A stretch of DNA of 64,000 nt, from the NCBI GenBank assembly GCA_947038405.1, contig CAMQVY010000005.1:33142-97141 (forward strand), read 5' to 3'. The DNA comes from an uncultured Rikenellaceae bacterium (GTDB lineage: Bacteria; Bacteroidota; Bacteroidia; Bacteroidales; Rikenellaceae). A model generated the notes under the pieces. It ran no database searches and had not been told where the DNA came from. It saw only the letters and a list, made by a program, of their open reading frames with translations. Every line of letters begins with the position of its first letter. The first letter of the stretch is position 1. The translations under genes and the position numbers were made by a program. Positions 55,877 through 64,000 of the stretch are shown here, piece by piece.

Positions 55877-58618
55877 ATGCAAAAAAAAAAAACTAAAGTA
55901 GACACCACTAAAACCCCTTCTGGAATGAAGAGGTGGATTTTTGGATTCCTATTATGTGGATTTTCATTATATTTATTAATATCAGTAATATACTTCTTTT
56001 TCTATTGGAATGATGACCAGGGTGTAATTTACTGGCAGAATTTTTGGGATGTAAACTCCACGCAAGTACTTAATCCTAGTGGTAAATTGGGTGCACTGTT
56101 GGCTAATACTGTAATTGGTCAGTGGTTCGGATTTTTCGGTATTGCAATACCTATCATTTTAGGTGTTATTGCTATAAGAATCATTAGAGCAAAACCAATG
56201 TTTTTGCAGAAATTAGTCCGAATAACTGTTATTGCAATGATTTTAGGCTCTATTAGTTTAGGTCTATTCGGTGCAGGGGGTTTATTCGGTAGCGGAATCG
56301 GTGGGGCTCAAGGTATATTTGTCGCAGAGTGGATAGTTTCAATATTAGGGATATTCGGAGCTGTGATATTACTAGGTATATGCTGGATGTTATTGGCTAT
56401 ATACATTAATAGTAGTACAATACTATTTGTTAATAGAATTAGTAAGAATATTGTCGATAAAAGTGTTATGGTTGGAGAGGTTGTTATACATCAAGCCTCT
56501 GAATTAGTACATAAACATAATAATGAACAAGGACAAGAGGTTGGTGAAATTAAGCCAGATATACTAGATCCTGTTGTTGCTATTGACCCTGCTGAACATG
56601 TTGAGTCTAATATTGAGGAGATTGAGCCTTTGATTATAGATGAAATAAGTGATGAAAAACCAGAATCACAAGCTATTTTCGAGATTGTAAATATTTCTAA
56701 TGATGACCTAAATTTCTTAGGAAAGAATCAAGTTGTTACATTAAATGATATGTATCGTGAGAACTCATCTTTTGGGATCGAGCCTAAGACTGAACCTAAA
56801 ATTGATTCTGAGCATAAAGTTGGAACAATACAAATAGATAAATCATTTGAAATAAATGATGTTACTAGTGGTGATAACGAACCTAATATCATTGAATTTA
56901 GCGTAGATCCAAAGCCTAAACCGTTGTATGTAGCGGATAATTCAATTAAACCAAGTCCAAGTTTTGAGATTATAGATACTAATAACTTAACTGAAACAGC
57001 TGGAGAGGTACTATCTATCGGTGGAGTAGTAGAGGGATTCGGAGATCAATTAGAGATTATACAGAGTAAATATGACGATTCTGTAATTTCTGATGAGGAT
57101 ATTGAAGCGAGAATTTACGACCCAACATTAGATCTTTCATCATACCAAAGACCGCCTATCGAAATTCTTGAGGACCATAGTATTGGAATTAAAGTGTCTG
57201 AAGAAGAGATTGTCGAAAATAAAAATCAAATCGAAAGAACTCTTAGCAACTTTGGAATCAAAATTGACAAGATTAAAGCTACAATTGGACCAACTGTAAC
57301 TCTATATGAGATTGTCCCATCTGCGGGTGTGAAAATATCTAAGATTAAAAATCTTGAAGATGATATCGCTTTAAGTCTTAAAGCACTAGGAATTAGGATT
57401 ATTGCTCCTATGCCTGGTGAGGGAACTATCGGAATTGAAGTGCCAAATAAGCATAAGGAGGTCGTTTCAATGTACTCTGTAATTAAAACAGTTAAGTTTC
57501 AAGAGTGTGATTATGAACTACCTGTTGTTTTGGGCCGTACAATACAAAACGATACATTTATTATTGATTTAGCTAAGATGCCTCACTTGCTTGTTGCTGG
57601 TGCAACAGGACAGGGTAAGTCTGTGGGCCTAAATGCAATCGTATCTTCATTGTTGTATAGAAAGCATCCTGCCGAATTGAAATTTGTAATGGTTGACCCT
57701 AAAAAGGTTGAATTGTCTCTTTACTCAAAGCTTGAAAGACACTTTTTAGCTAAAATGGAGAGCGAGGAGGAGGCGATACTAACTGATACTCAAAAGGCTG
57801 TATACACCCTAAATGCTCTATGCGTAGAGATGGATGAGCGTTATAATCTGCTTAGATTGGCTAGTGTGAAGAAGATTAGTGAATACAATGCCAAATTTAC
57901 ATCACGAAGATTGAACCCTAATAAAGGGCATAGATTTATGCCGTATATCGTCGTTATTATTGATGAGTTTGCGGATATGATTATGACTGCTGGCCGTGAC
58001 GTTGAAGTTCCGATTACTCGATTGGCTCAGTTAGCTCGTGCGATTGGAATACACCTAGTTATTGCAACTCAAAGACCTGATGTAAAGGTTATTACTGGAC
58101 TTATTAAAGCTAACTTCCCTGCTAGAATAGCGTTCCGTGTATCTTCAATGATTGACTCAAGAACGATATTAGATCAACCTGGAGCTAATCAACTTATTGG
58201 ACGAGGAGATATGTTAGTCTCAATTAATGGTGAAGTAACTCGTGTACAATGTGCATTCATCGATACTCCTGAGATTGAAGCTATAACTGAGTTTATTGGA
58301 AATCAAAAAGGATATGGTACGGCATATGAATTACCTGATTACGTACCTGAAGGGGACTCTTCGAACTCAAAAAATGCGGATATGAGTCAACTTGATACAA
58401 TGTTTGAAGAGGTTGCTAGATCTGTAGTTATTGGACAGCAAGGGTCTACTTCAGCAATTCAACGTAGATTCTCTATCGGATATAATCGTGCAGGTAGAAT
58501 AATGGATCAACTTGAAGGTGCTGGTATTGTGGGTCGTGCTGAGGGTAGTAAACCGAGAGAGGTGCTAGTTTATGATGTTCAGACCCTGGAAGGAATACTT
58601 GCTAGGTTAAACTTTTAA
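55877..58618 (+). CDS. ftsK: DNA translocase FtsK
   Basis: Hexameric motor that moves chromosomes through the division septum and activates dimer resolution. It is 913 aa. The N-terminal membrane domain has about four helices (residues 20-185). An acidic, low-conservation linker runs to about residue 430, followed by the motor domain with Walker A GATGQGKS (near residue 575) and Walker B VVIIDEFAD. The C-terminal winged-helix gamma domain ends with IQRRFSIGYNRAGRIMDQLE and recognises chromosomal polarity sequences. It lies 27 nt after murI and 11 nt before the lolA-like gene. Confidence 0.96.
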   Translation: MQKKKTKVDTTKTPSGMKRWIFGFLLCGFSLYLLISVIYFFFYWNDDQGVIYWQNFWDVNSTQVLNPSGKLGALLANTVIGQWFGFFGIAIPIILGVIAIRIIRAKPMFLQKLVRITVIAMILGSISLGLFGAGGLFGSGIGGAQGIFVAEWIVSILGIFGAVILLGICWMLLAIYINSSTILFVNRISKNIVDKSVMVGEVVIHQASELVHKHNNEQGQEVGEIKPDILDPVVAIDPAEHVESNIEEIEPLIIDEISDEKPESQAIFEIVNISNDDLNFLGKNQVVTLNDMYRENSSFGIEPKTEPKIDSEHKVGTIQIDKSFEINDVTSGDNEPNIIEFSVDPKPKPLYVADNSIKPSPSFEIIDTNNLTETAGEVLSIGGVVEGFGDQLEIIQSKYDDSVISDEDIEARIYDPTLDLSSYQRPPIEILEDHSIGIKVSEEEIVENKNQIERTLSNFGIKIDKIKATIGPTVTLYEIVPSAGVKISKIKNLEDDIALSLKALGIRIIAPMPGEGTIGIEVPNKHKEVVSMYSVIKTVKFQECDYELPVVLGRTIQNDTFIIDLAKMPHLLVAGATGQGKSVGLNAIVSSLLYRKHPAELKFVMVDPKKVELSLYSKLERHFLAKMESEEEAILTDTQKAVYTLNALCVEMDERYNLLRLASVKKISEYNAKFTSRRLNPNKGHRFMPYIVVIIDEFADMIMTAGRDVEVPITRLAQLARAIGIHLVIATQRPDVKVITGLIKANFPARIAFRVSSMIDSRTILDQPGANQLIGRGDMLVSINGEVTRVQCAFIDTPEIEAITEFIGNQKGYGTAYELPDYVPEGDSSNSKNADMSQLDTMFEEVARSVVIGQQGSTSAIQRRFSIGYNRAGRIMDQLEGAGIVGRAEGSKPREVLVYDVQTLEGILARLNF

Positions 58619-58629
58619 TAAAATATAAT

Positions 58630-59259
58630 ATGAAATATCTATTTATTGTAATTTTCTATATCTCTGCTTTGTGTTGTTATGCTGATAGTAATTCAGATAA
58701 ACTATTATTGCAATTATCTTCTAAATTGAATAAGTTAGAGACGTACAAGGCAACGTTTAATGTGATAGTAGATGGTGATGATATCGGAGTCGGTGAGTAT
58801 CTTGTAGACGGAGATAAATTTTATATCGAAATTTTAGAAAAACAAATTTTTAGTGACGGAAAGGTTCAGTATGATGTAAATAACGATGAGAGGGAAGTTA
58901 TTATTGATAAGGTCGATTCAAAGGAGAGAGACGTATTATCGAACCCTGCAAACGCATTTAATGAGCTATCAACTCTATATACGCATACTTACGTTGGTGA
59001 AATTGATATTTTAAATCAAAAATACGATTTGCTAAAACTAGTTGCAAAGGACAAAAACTCAGCTATTATGTATGTTGACTTATATTTAAATACGATATCT
59101 GGACTACCTTATAAAATTGTATATAAAGTAAATGACTCAGAAAATATTATTGAGGTTATTTTGAATAAAATCGTAAAAAATGTGGATTCTGATAGTGATG
59201 GCAAATTCAAATTTACAAAGTCAAAATATAAAGACTATGAATTTATAGACTTTAGATAA
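58630..59259 (+). CDS. LolA-like outer-membrane lipoprotein carrier protein
   Basis: A 209-aa periplasmic protein with a signal peptide (residues 1-18, ending near CYA). The body starts LLLQLSSKLNKLETYKATF and shows the beta-rich layout of LolA, including a hydrophobic-pocket-type strand pattern and YLNTISGLPYKI. LolA carries lipoproteins from the inner to the outer membrane. The ftsK-lolA order is common in Bacteroidetes, which strengthens the call despite low visible motif content. Confidence 0.8.
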   Translation: MKYLFIVIFYISALCCYADSNSDKLLLQLSSKLNKLETYKATFNVIVDGDDIGVGEYLVDGDKFYIEILEKQIFSDGKVQYDVNNDEREVIIDKVDSKERDVLSNPANAFNELSTLYTHTYVGEIDILNQKYDLLKLVAKDKNSAIMYVDLYLNTISGLPYKIVYKVNDSENIIEVILNKIVKNVDSDSDGKFKFTKSKYKDYEFIDFR

Positions 59260-59262
59260 ATT

Positions 59263-59297
59263 AAAGAGTTAGAGATAAAATCTCTAACTCTTTTTTA
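59263..59297 (+). terminator. Terminator of the purL-murI-ftsK-lolA cluster
   Basis: A perfect 13-bp stem (59263-59275 with 59281-59293), a 5-nt loop and a run of T residues, directly after the lolA-like stop. Confidence 0.93.
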
Positions 59298-59383
59298 TTG
59301 AATGGATTTGTTTATATCTAATCAGACTCTAGTCTTAGAGTAATTTTGAGGTATGTATTTTGACCTTGATAACACTAAATATG

Positions 59384-60412
59384 TTATATTTCCCAAGTGC
59401 TACCGCTGTTAAGTAGATCTTCAACGCAGTGAATACTTCCGTGAGATCTGACTGATTCAACTTGGTCTCTGACTCCATCGTCGTAAGTTACATCTACAAC
59501 ATCACGTATGACACCCAGTGCAACAGGGTAGTTCGGATACTTCATGTTAACTAACATCATATGTACGCCAGGGTTGGGTTCAGTTGCATTATGTCTTAAA
59601 ATATCGTCAATTGTAATACCTCCCTCTCCAATCTTGACAACCATCAGCTTCATGCCAATTTGAATAAGTCCTTTATCTTTATTCTTGCCGAAAATCATCT
59701 TCTCTCCATGTTTTAGTACAATGGTATTATCTTGTCGTGTGTCTTTGTCTTTAGCAAAACTATAGTGCGTTTTATCGTTGAAAATTACACAATTTTGTAA
59801 TATCTCAACTACCGATGTGCCATCATGTTTCGCTGATGAGACTAAACATTTTTTTGTAAGCTCAACTTCCATGTCTATAGAGCGAGCAAAAAATGTCCCC
59901 CTAGCTCCAAGTACAACCTCGCCAGGATTAAATGGATGTTCAACTGTTCCAAATGGAGATGTCTTTGTGACTTTACCCAGAACAGAGGTCGGGGAGTATT
60001 GCCCCTTGGTTAGTCCATATATTTCATTATTGAATAGTAGTATGTTTATGTCAATATTACGCCTTATTGCGTGAATAAAGTGATTTCCCCCAATTGCTAA
60101 TGAATCACCATCTCCAGTAGTTACCCATACGGTAAGAAGCGGATTGGCTACCTTGACACCTGTGGATATTGCTGCCGCTCTACCATGAATACTGTGAAAT
60201 CCAAAGGTATTTAGATAATATGGGAAGCGTGAAGAGCAGCCAATTCCAGATATAAAAGTAAAGCGTTCATGCTTATACTTCAACTCTAGGGCAACCTCTG
60301 GCATAGCCTTCAATACTGAATTTAGAATCGCATAGTCTCCACAGCCTGGACACCACTTTATCTCTTGATCGCTCTTGAAATTATCAGGAGTGTATTTGTA
60401 TTTATCATTCAT
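59384..60412 (-). CDS. korB: 2-oxoglutarate ferredoxin oxidoreductase subunit beta
   Basis: Thiamine-diphosphate-binding subunit of a 2-oxoacid:ferredoxin oxidoreductase. It is 342 aa. CPGCGDY (residues 22-28) starts the [4Fe-4S] ligand set, and SGIGCSSRFP supplies another cysteine. The TPP/Mg motif runs from GDGDSLAIGGNH to ILLFNN. It is encoded 7 nt after korA. The complex makes succinyl-CoA, or fixes CO2 in reverse, in a strict-anaerobe style. Other 2-oxoacids are possible substrates. Confidence 0.92.
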   Translation of the reverse strand: MNDKYKYTPDNFKSDQEIKWCPGCGDYAILNSVLKAMPEVALELKYKHERFTFISGIGCSSRFPYYLNTFGFHSIHGRAAAISTGVKVANPLLTVWVTTGDGDSLAIGGNHFIHAIRRNIDINILLFNNEIYGLTKGQYSPTSVLGKVTKTSPFGTVEHPFNPGEVVLGARGTFFARSIDMEVELTKKCLVSSAKHDGTSVVEILQNCVIFNDKTHYSFAKDKDTRQDNTIVLKHGEKMIFGKNKDKGLIQIGMKLMVVKIGEGGITIDDILRHNATEPNPGVHMMLVNMKYPNYPVALGVIRDVVDVTYDDGVRDQVESVRSHGSIHCVEDLLNSGSTWEI

Positions 60413-60419
60413 AATAATA

Positions 60420-62276
60420 CTAGTTATCTAAAAGTGATACAACCTTATCTTTAATCTCTGTAATTGTAAAAGGGAGTCCTTGTGTTTTGTTATACTGTAA
60501 ATATGTGTATTGTGGGTAGATCATCCGTAAATAGTTTGCAAATTGTCCACTATTTAGCTCGCAAACAATAAGCTGCTTGAACTTAGAAAAAATCTCTTCA
60601 ACTCCATTGGGAAGAGGGTTGATGTAGTTGAAGTGGCATAATGATACCTCATGTGATTCGGACTGGAGTTCGTTGACAGCAGACTGAAGGTGTCCTTTTG
60701 TTCCACCCCAACCGATAACTAAAATATCTCCACTATCAGCTCCTATAACCTCTTGTTTTGGAATAAAATCTTTTACGCGCAAAACTTTTTCCGCCCTTAT
60801 ATCAACCATGCGTTGATGGTTCAGTGGGTCGTGTGATACTGCACCTGTTAAAAAGTCCTTCTCTAGCCCACCAACTCTATGTTCCACCCCTTTTGTCCCA
60901 GGGATTGCCCATTTTCGTGCCAATTTATGAGCATCTCTAGCATAGGGCATAAATCCTCCTTCTGGTGACTCAAGTATAATCGGTGGTATTATTTTGGGGT
61001 ATTCTGACATTGATGGGATTTTCCATGGCTCACTACCATTCGCAATGAAGCCATCTGAAAGTAGAAGGACTGGTGTCATATGTTCCATTGCAATTTTGCC
61101 AGACCAAAATGCGTAATGAAAGCAATCTGAAGGTGAACTCGCTGCAATAACAACTAAGGGGCACTCTCCATTTCGACCCCAAAGAGCTTGATTTAAGTCA
61201 CTTTGCTCTGTTTTAGTGGGAAGACCAGTAGAGGGGCCACCTCGCTGTACGTTGATTATTACCAAAGGTAATTCTGTCATTACGGCTAACCCAATAGCTT
61301 CACTCTTTAGTGATAAACCTGGTCCAGAAGTGGTTGTAACTGCTAGGTTTCCCGCAAATGATGCACCAATTGAGGTGCAAATTCCTGCAATCTCATCTTC
61401 AGCCTGAAGACTCTTCACTCCTAAGTCTTTGCGCTTTGCTAGTTCCTCGAATATAGATGTTGCTGGTGTTATTGGGTAGGACCCACAAAAGAGTGGTCGT
61501 CCACTCTTCTCAGATGCTGCAATTAGTCCCCATGCTGTGGCCTGATTCCCATTTATGCTGCGATACCTACCCTTTGGGAGGTTTTTGGCTGGTAATACTG
61601 TATAGGTATTAGCTAACTCATGTGTATTAGATGCGTAATTGTATCCAGCTTTTAGTACCAATTTATTCGCTGATGCTATAAGTGGGTTCTTTTTTGAGAG
61701 CCTATTCTCTATGTAATTAAGGGCGTGCTCCATTGGTCGGTCAAACATGAAAAAACACATCCCCAAAGCAAACATATTTTTGCATCGAACAATACTCTTA
61801 GGATCTAAATCAAAGTCTTTGAGTACCTCTTTAGTCATCGTAACAATGTCGGGAGATACAATGTTGTAGCCCTCAAGATTAAGTTCCTTTATAGGATCTA
61901 AGCTCTTGAAGCCTGCTTTTACAACGCTCTTTTCATTAAACGAATTAGAATCTATAATTATAGTTGCTGTACCTTGTTTTAACCAACAAGCGTTTGACTT
62001 TAGTGCCGCTGGATTCATCGCAACTAATACATCACAATAGTCTCCAGGTGTAATTACCTTATCGTTCCCGAAGTGGACTTGGAAACCCGAAACTCCTGCT
62101 ACAGTACCCTGAGGTGCTCGGATCTCTGATGGATAGTCTGGAAAGGTACTGATGCCATTTCCTAATAATGCTGAGGTGTCGGAGAATAGTGTCCCCGTAA
62201 GTTGCATCCCATCTCCAGAGTCTCCAGAGAAACGAATTACCACATCATTTAATTCAACTCTATTTTCGTGCTTCAT
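60420..62276 (-). CDS. korA: 2-oxoglutarate ferredoxin oxidoreductase subunit alpha (gamma-alpha fusion)
   Basis: A 618-aa subunit in which the gamma domain (about residues 10-190, starting VIRFSGDSGDGMQLTG) is fused ahead of the alpha domain (about 205-610, with GNQATAWGLIAA and YPITPATSIFE). This fused form is common in Bacteroidetes and Actinobacteria. The conserved TSGPGLSL segment binds the cofactor region. It is the first gene of the korAB operon with a near-perfect promoter at 62324-62354. Confidence 0.93.
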   Translation of the reverse strand: MKHENRVELNDVVIRFSGDSGDGMQLTGTLFSDTSALLGNGISTFPDYPSEIRAPQGTVAGVSGFQVHFGNDKVITPGDYCDVLVAMNPAALKSNACWLKQGTATIIIDSNSFNEKSVVKAGFKSLDPIKELNLEGYNIVSPDIVTMTKEVLKDFDLDPKSIVRCKNMFALGMCFFMFDRPMEHALNYIENRLSKKNPLIASANKLVLKAGYNYASNTHELANTYTVLPAKNLPKGRYRSINGNQATAWGLIAASEKSGRPLFCGSYPITPATSIFEELAKRKDLGVKSLQAEDEIAGICTSIGASFAGNLAVTTTSGPGLSLKSEAIGLAVMTELPLVIINVQRGGPSTGLPTKTEQSDLNQALWGRNGECPLVVIAASSPSDCFHYAFWSGKIAMEHMTPVLLLSDGFIANGSEPWKIPSMSEYPKIIPPIILESPEGGFMPYARDAHKLARKWAIPGTKGVEHRVGGLEKDFLTGAVSHDPLNHQRMVDIRAEKVLRVKDFIPKQEVIGADSGDILVIGWGGTKGHLQSAVNELQSESHEVSLCHFNYINPLPNGVEEIFSKFKQLIVCELNSGQFANYLRMIYPQYTYLQYNKTQGLPFTITEIKDKVVSLLDN

Positions 62277-62323
62277 GGTATATATGTGTTTTTAGTAGTA
62301 CATCAATTGCAAATAGCTAAAAT

Positions 62324-62354
62324 CAAAGTTATTAATTTTATGTATTAACGCAAA
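62324..62354 (-). promoter_or_regulatory. Promoter of korAB
   Basis: Minus-strand -7 box TAACTTTG (62331-62324), with TTTG at 62354-62351 and a 19-bp spacer. It lies 48 nt upstream of korA. Confidence 0.7.
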
Positions 62355-62473
62355 GTAAAATGATTAAATTTTATAAAACATGAAATTTTTATCGAAAAAT
62401 AGATATTTATTTTAATAATATACAGTAGTTTTAAGTATATATTAAGTATCTTGTAGTTGAACTTTAATCGAAT

Positions 62474-62570
62474 GGAAATAGCGCGTCGTTTGGTAAGTTA
62501 TTTTATATGGATTAATAAACCTTAAAATAGATCTATATAACAAACCTTAAAATATTTAGTTGCTATTTCC
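62474..62570 (+). promoter_or_regulatory. Candidate ilvA leader structure
   Basis: A 9-bp inverted repeat (62474-62482 with 62562-62570) encloses two copies of a 13-bp direct repeat, which could pair with alternative partners or bind a regulator twice with 25-bp spacing. It is followed by TTGCGG and a T-run at 62584-62589. An attenuator or operator for branched-chain amino acid control is possible, but not proven. Confidence 0.35.
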
Positions 62571-62630
62571 CTTGCGGTTGTCATTTTTTATGAATAATAT
62601 TGTATTATAAATAAACATTTAATAGTTAGA

Positions 62631-63890
62631 ATGATGAGTACAACTTATTTCCCTACATTAAAAGATATCGAAAGTGCAGAAGCTACATTAAAAGAGATTA
62701 TCTCTTCAACTCCACTGCAAAGAAATAGACATCTGTCTAATAAATATGAAGCAAATGTATTCTTAAAAAGAGAAGATTTGCAAATTGTAAGATCATACAA
62801 GATAAGAGGTGCTTACAATAAAATAAGATCGCTTTCGGCGGAAGAGACCGGAAACGGTATAGTCTGCGCCAGTGCAGGAAATCATGCACAAGGGGTGGCT
62901 CACTCTTGTAATACGTTGAAGATTTATGGCAAAATATTCATGCCTCTTACAACGCCTAAACAAAAAATAAGACAAGTAAATGTGTTTGGTGGAGAGTTCG
63001 TCGAGATTATTCTTGTGGGAGACTCTTTTGATTTGTGCTCAGAGAGTGCGAGGGAGTATTGCACAAGTAAAAAAATGACCTTTATTCACCCATTTGATGA
63101 TCCTAAAATTATTGAGGGACAAGCAACTGTAGGTGCTGAAATAATTAATGATATTGATGTGCCGATTGATTACCTTTTTGCTCCTATCGGGGGTGGGGGA
63201 ATGATCTCTGGTGTTGGTTCTTACTTTAAGTTGGTTAGCCCAGATACAAAAATTATTGGTGTTGAACCCGCTGGGGCTGCATCAATGGCGCTATCTTTTG
63301 AGAATGGATGTAACACAACAATGGATGAAATTGATACTTTTGTTGATGGTGCAGCGGTGAAAAGAGTAGGTACAATAACATTTGAAATTGCGCAACAAGT
63401 GGTATCTAAGTTGATTGCAGTTCCTGAAGGCAAAATATGTACAACAATATTAGATATGTATGAGAGAGATGCTATTGTTGTTGAGCCTGCTGGAGCACTT
63501 AGTGTCGCTGCATTAGACTCATTTAAGGATGAGATTAAAGGTAAAAATGTCGTGTGTATCGTTAGTGGTGGTAATAATGATATTACTCGAATGGAGGAGA
63601 TTAAAGAGAGATCTCTACTATATGAGGGGCTAAAACACTACTTTATTGTGAACTTCCCTCAAAGATCGGGTGCATTATCATACTTTGCATCTACTATACT
63701 TGGGCCAAATGATGATATCACATTCTTTGAGTATAAAAAGAAAACTCATAGAGAAAATGGACCTGCAATGATAGGTGTAGAACTTAAATGTGCTGACGAT
63801 TTAATTGGGCTTATGGCTAGGTTTAACGCCTCGAATATTAGATACCAATACTTAAATGATAATCCAGATTTGTTCGGATTTTTAATATAA
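62631..63890 (+). CDS. ilvA: Threonine ammonia-lyase (threonine deaminase)
   Basis: PLP enzyme that turns threonine into 2-oxobutyrate, the entry to isoleucine synthesis. It is 419 aa. The PLP lysine is K57 in VRSYKIRGAYNK, SAGNHAQG follows near residue 81, and the phosphate-binding glycine loop GGGGM is near residue 188. One C-terminal ACT-like regulatory domain starts near residue 335 (KHYFIVNFPQRSGAL), so feedback control by isoleucine or valine is possible. Two ATG codons (62631 and 62634) are in tandem; either may start. Confidence 0.94.
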   Translation: MMSTTYFPTLKDIESAEATLKEIISSTPLQRNRHLSNKYEANVFLKREDLQIVRSYKIRGAYNKIRSLSAEETGNGIVCASAGNHAQGVAHSCNTLKIYGKIFMPLTTPKQKIRQVNVFGGEFVEIILVGDSFDLCSESAREYCTSKKMTFIHPFDDPKIIEGQATVGAEIINDIDVPIDYLFAPIGGGGMISGVGSYFKLVSPDTKIIGVEPAGAASMALSFENGCNTTMDEIDTFVDGAAVKRVGTITFEIAQQVVSKLIAVPEGKICTTILDMYERDAIVVEPAGALSVAALDSFKDEIKGKNVVCIVSGGNNDITRMEEIKERSLLYEGLKHYFIVNFPQRSGALSYFASTILGPNDDITFFEYKKKTHRENGPAMIGVELKCADDLIGLMARFNASNIRYQYLNDNPDLFGFLI

Positions 63891-63914
63891 GAGTACAATA
63901 TATGATAAAAGCCA

Positions 63915-63945
63915 CCTATAATACTTAACTTTGAAGTATTATAGG
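63915..63945 (+). terminator. Hairpin after ilvA
   Basis: A perfect 12-bp stem (63915-63926 with 63934-63945) and a 7-nt loop, 24 nt after the stop. No T-run follows, so it may be a weak terminator or 3' stabiliser. A fragment resembling the dispersed family (CTCTGCGAACTAC, 63953-63965) comes next. Confidence 0.6.
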
Positions 63946-64000
63946 GTATCCCCTCTGCGAACTACATCTAGTATGGTATAAAAAATAGGTTACCGAAATC

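Larger units (their letters stand above)
62277..62630. other. Intergenic region between korA and ilvA
   Basis: 354 AT-rich bases holding divergent control regions. The korA promoter lies at the left. The ilvA side contains a 13-bp direct repeat AAACCTTAAAATA (62517-62529 and 62542-62554), enclosed by an inverted repeat GGAAATAGC/GCTATTTCC (62474-62482 with 62562-62570), and a six-codon frame MNNIVL (62590-62610) just before ilvA. No clear TAnnTTTG box is found for ilvA. Confidence 0.55.

Overview
The window is an AT-rich chromosomal segment of a Bacteroidetes bacterium, most likely order Bacteroidales. The evidence is the set of phylum-typical families (DUF4836, DUF4834, DUF4492 next to cytochrome bd, the ftsK-lolA pair, a fused KorA, long ParC, single-chain PurL). 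It also includes repeated promoter sequences of the Bacteroidetes type (TAnnTTTG with a TTG/TTTG box 19-20 bp upstream) and starts without clear Shine-Dalgarno sequences. Genus and species cannot be read from the sequence. FprA, KorAB and cytochrome bd together suggest an anaerobe that tolerates traces of oxygen.

Layout. 1-2.6 kb: the 3' end of lon and a flavodiiron protein. 2.7-14.3 kb, minus strand: dapA, ligA, clpX, clpP, tig, prs, engB, gapA, an Mla-like ATPase/permease pair and a DUF4834 protein. 14.6-21.9 kb, plus strand: tRNA-Met, DUF4492-cydA-cydB, argS, a DEAD-box helicase and a HAD phosphatase. 22-28.6 kb, minus strand: a short-chain dehydrogenase/aldehyde dehydrogenase/Crp operon, then DUF4836-ATPase-permease, an ABC operon interrupted by a 130-bp tandem repeat. 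29-38 kb: a sugar locus (MFS transporter, DUF5107-TPR protein, secreted GH2 enzyme) divergent from an AraC regulator. 38-44.9 kb: der, an outer-membrane beta-barrel protein, purC, pepD, a lipid kinase and fabD. 45.2-51.1 kb: plsC-parE-parC-aroK. 51.4-59.3 kb: purL-murI-ftsK-lolA. 59.4-63.9 kb: korB/korA (minus) and ilvA (plus).

Most of this is housekeeping: proteolysis and folding (Lon, ClpXP, trigger factor), replication and segregation (LigA, topoisomerase IV, FtsK), nucleotide synthesis (Prs, PurC, PurL), cell-envelope precursors (DapA, MurI, PlsC, FabD) and energy metabolism (GapA, KorAB, cytochrome bd). I see no prophage, insertion sequence, CRISPR array, toxin-antitoxin pair or defence island.

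The most unusual signal is not a protein. Short hairpin-forming intergenic sequences related to a GTTC-CTGCG...AGGGCAGTT consensus occur at about eight places. Most lie in sense orientation just after a stop codon (lon, prs, the ABC ATPase gene, the sugar transporter gene, the HAD phosphatase gene, cydB, and less closely tig and purC). One copy has expanded into the tandem array inside the ABC operon. By-eye comparison suggests compensatory base changes in two small stems. This is a candidate structured RNA or REP-like family, unproven from one window.
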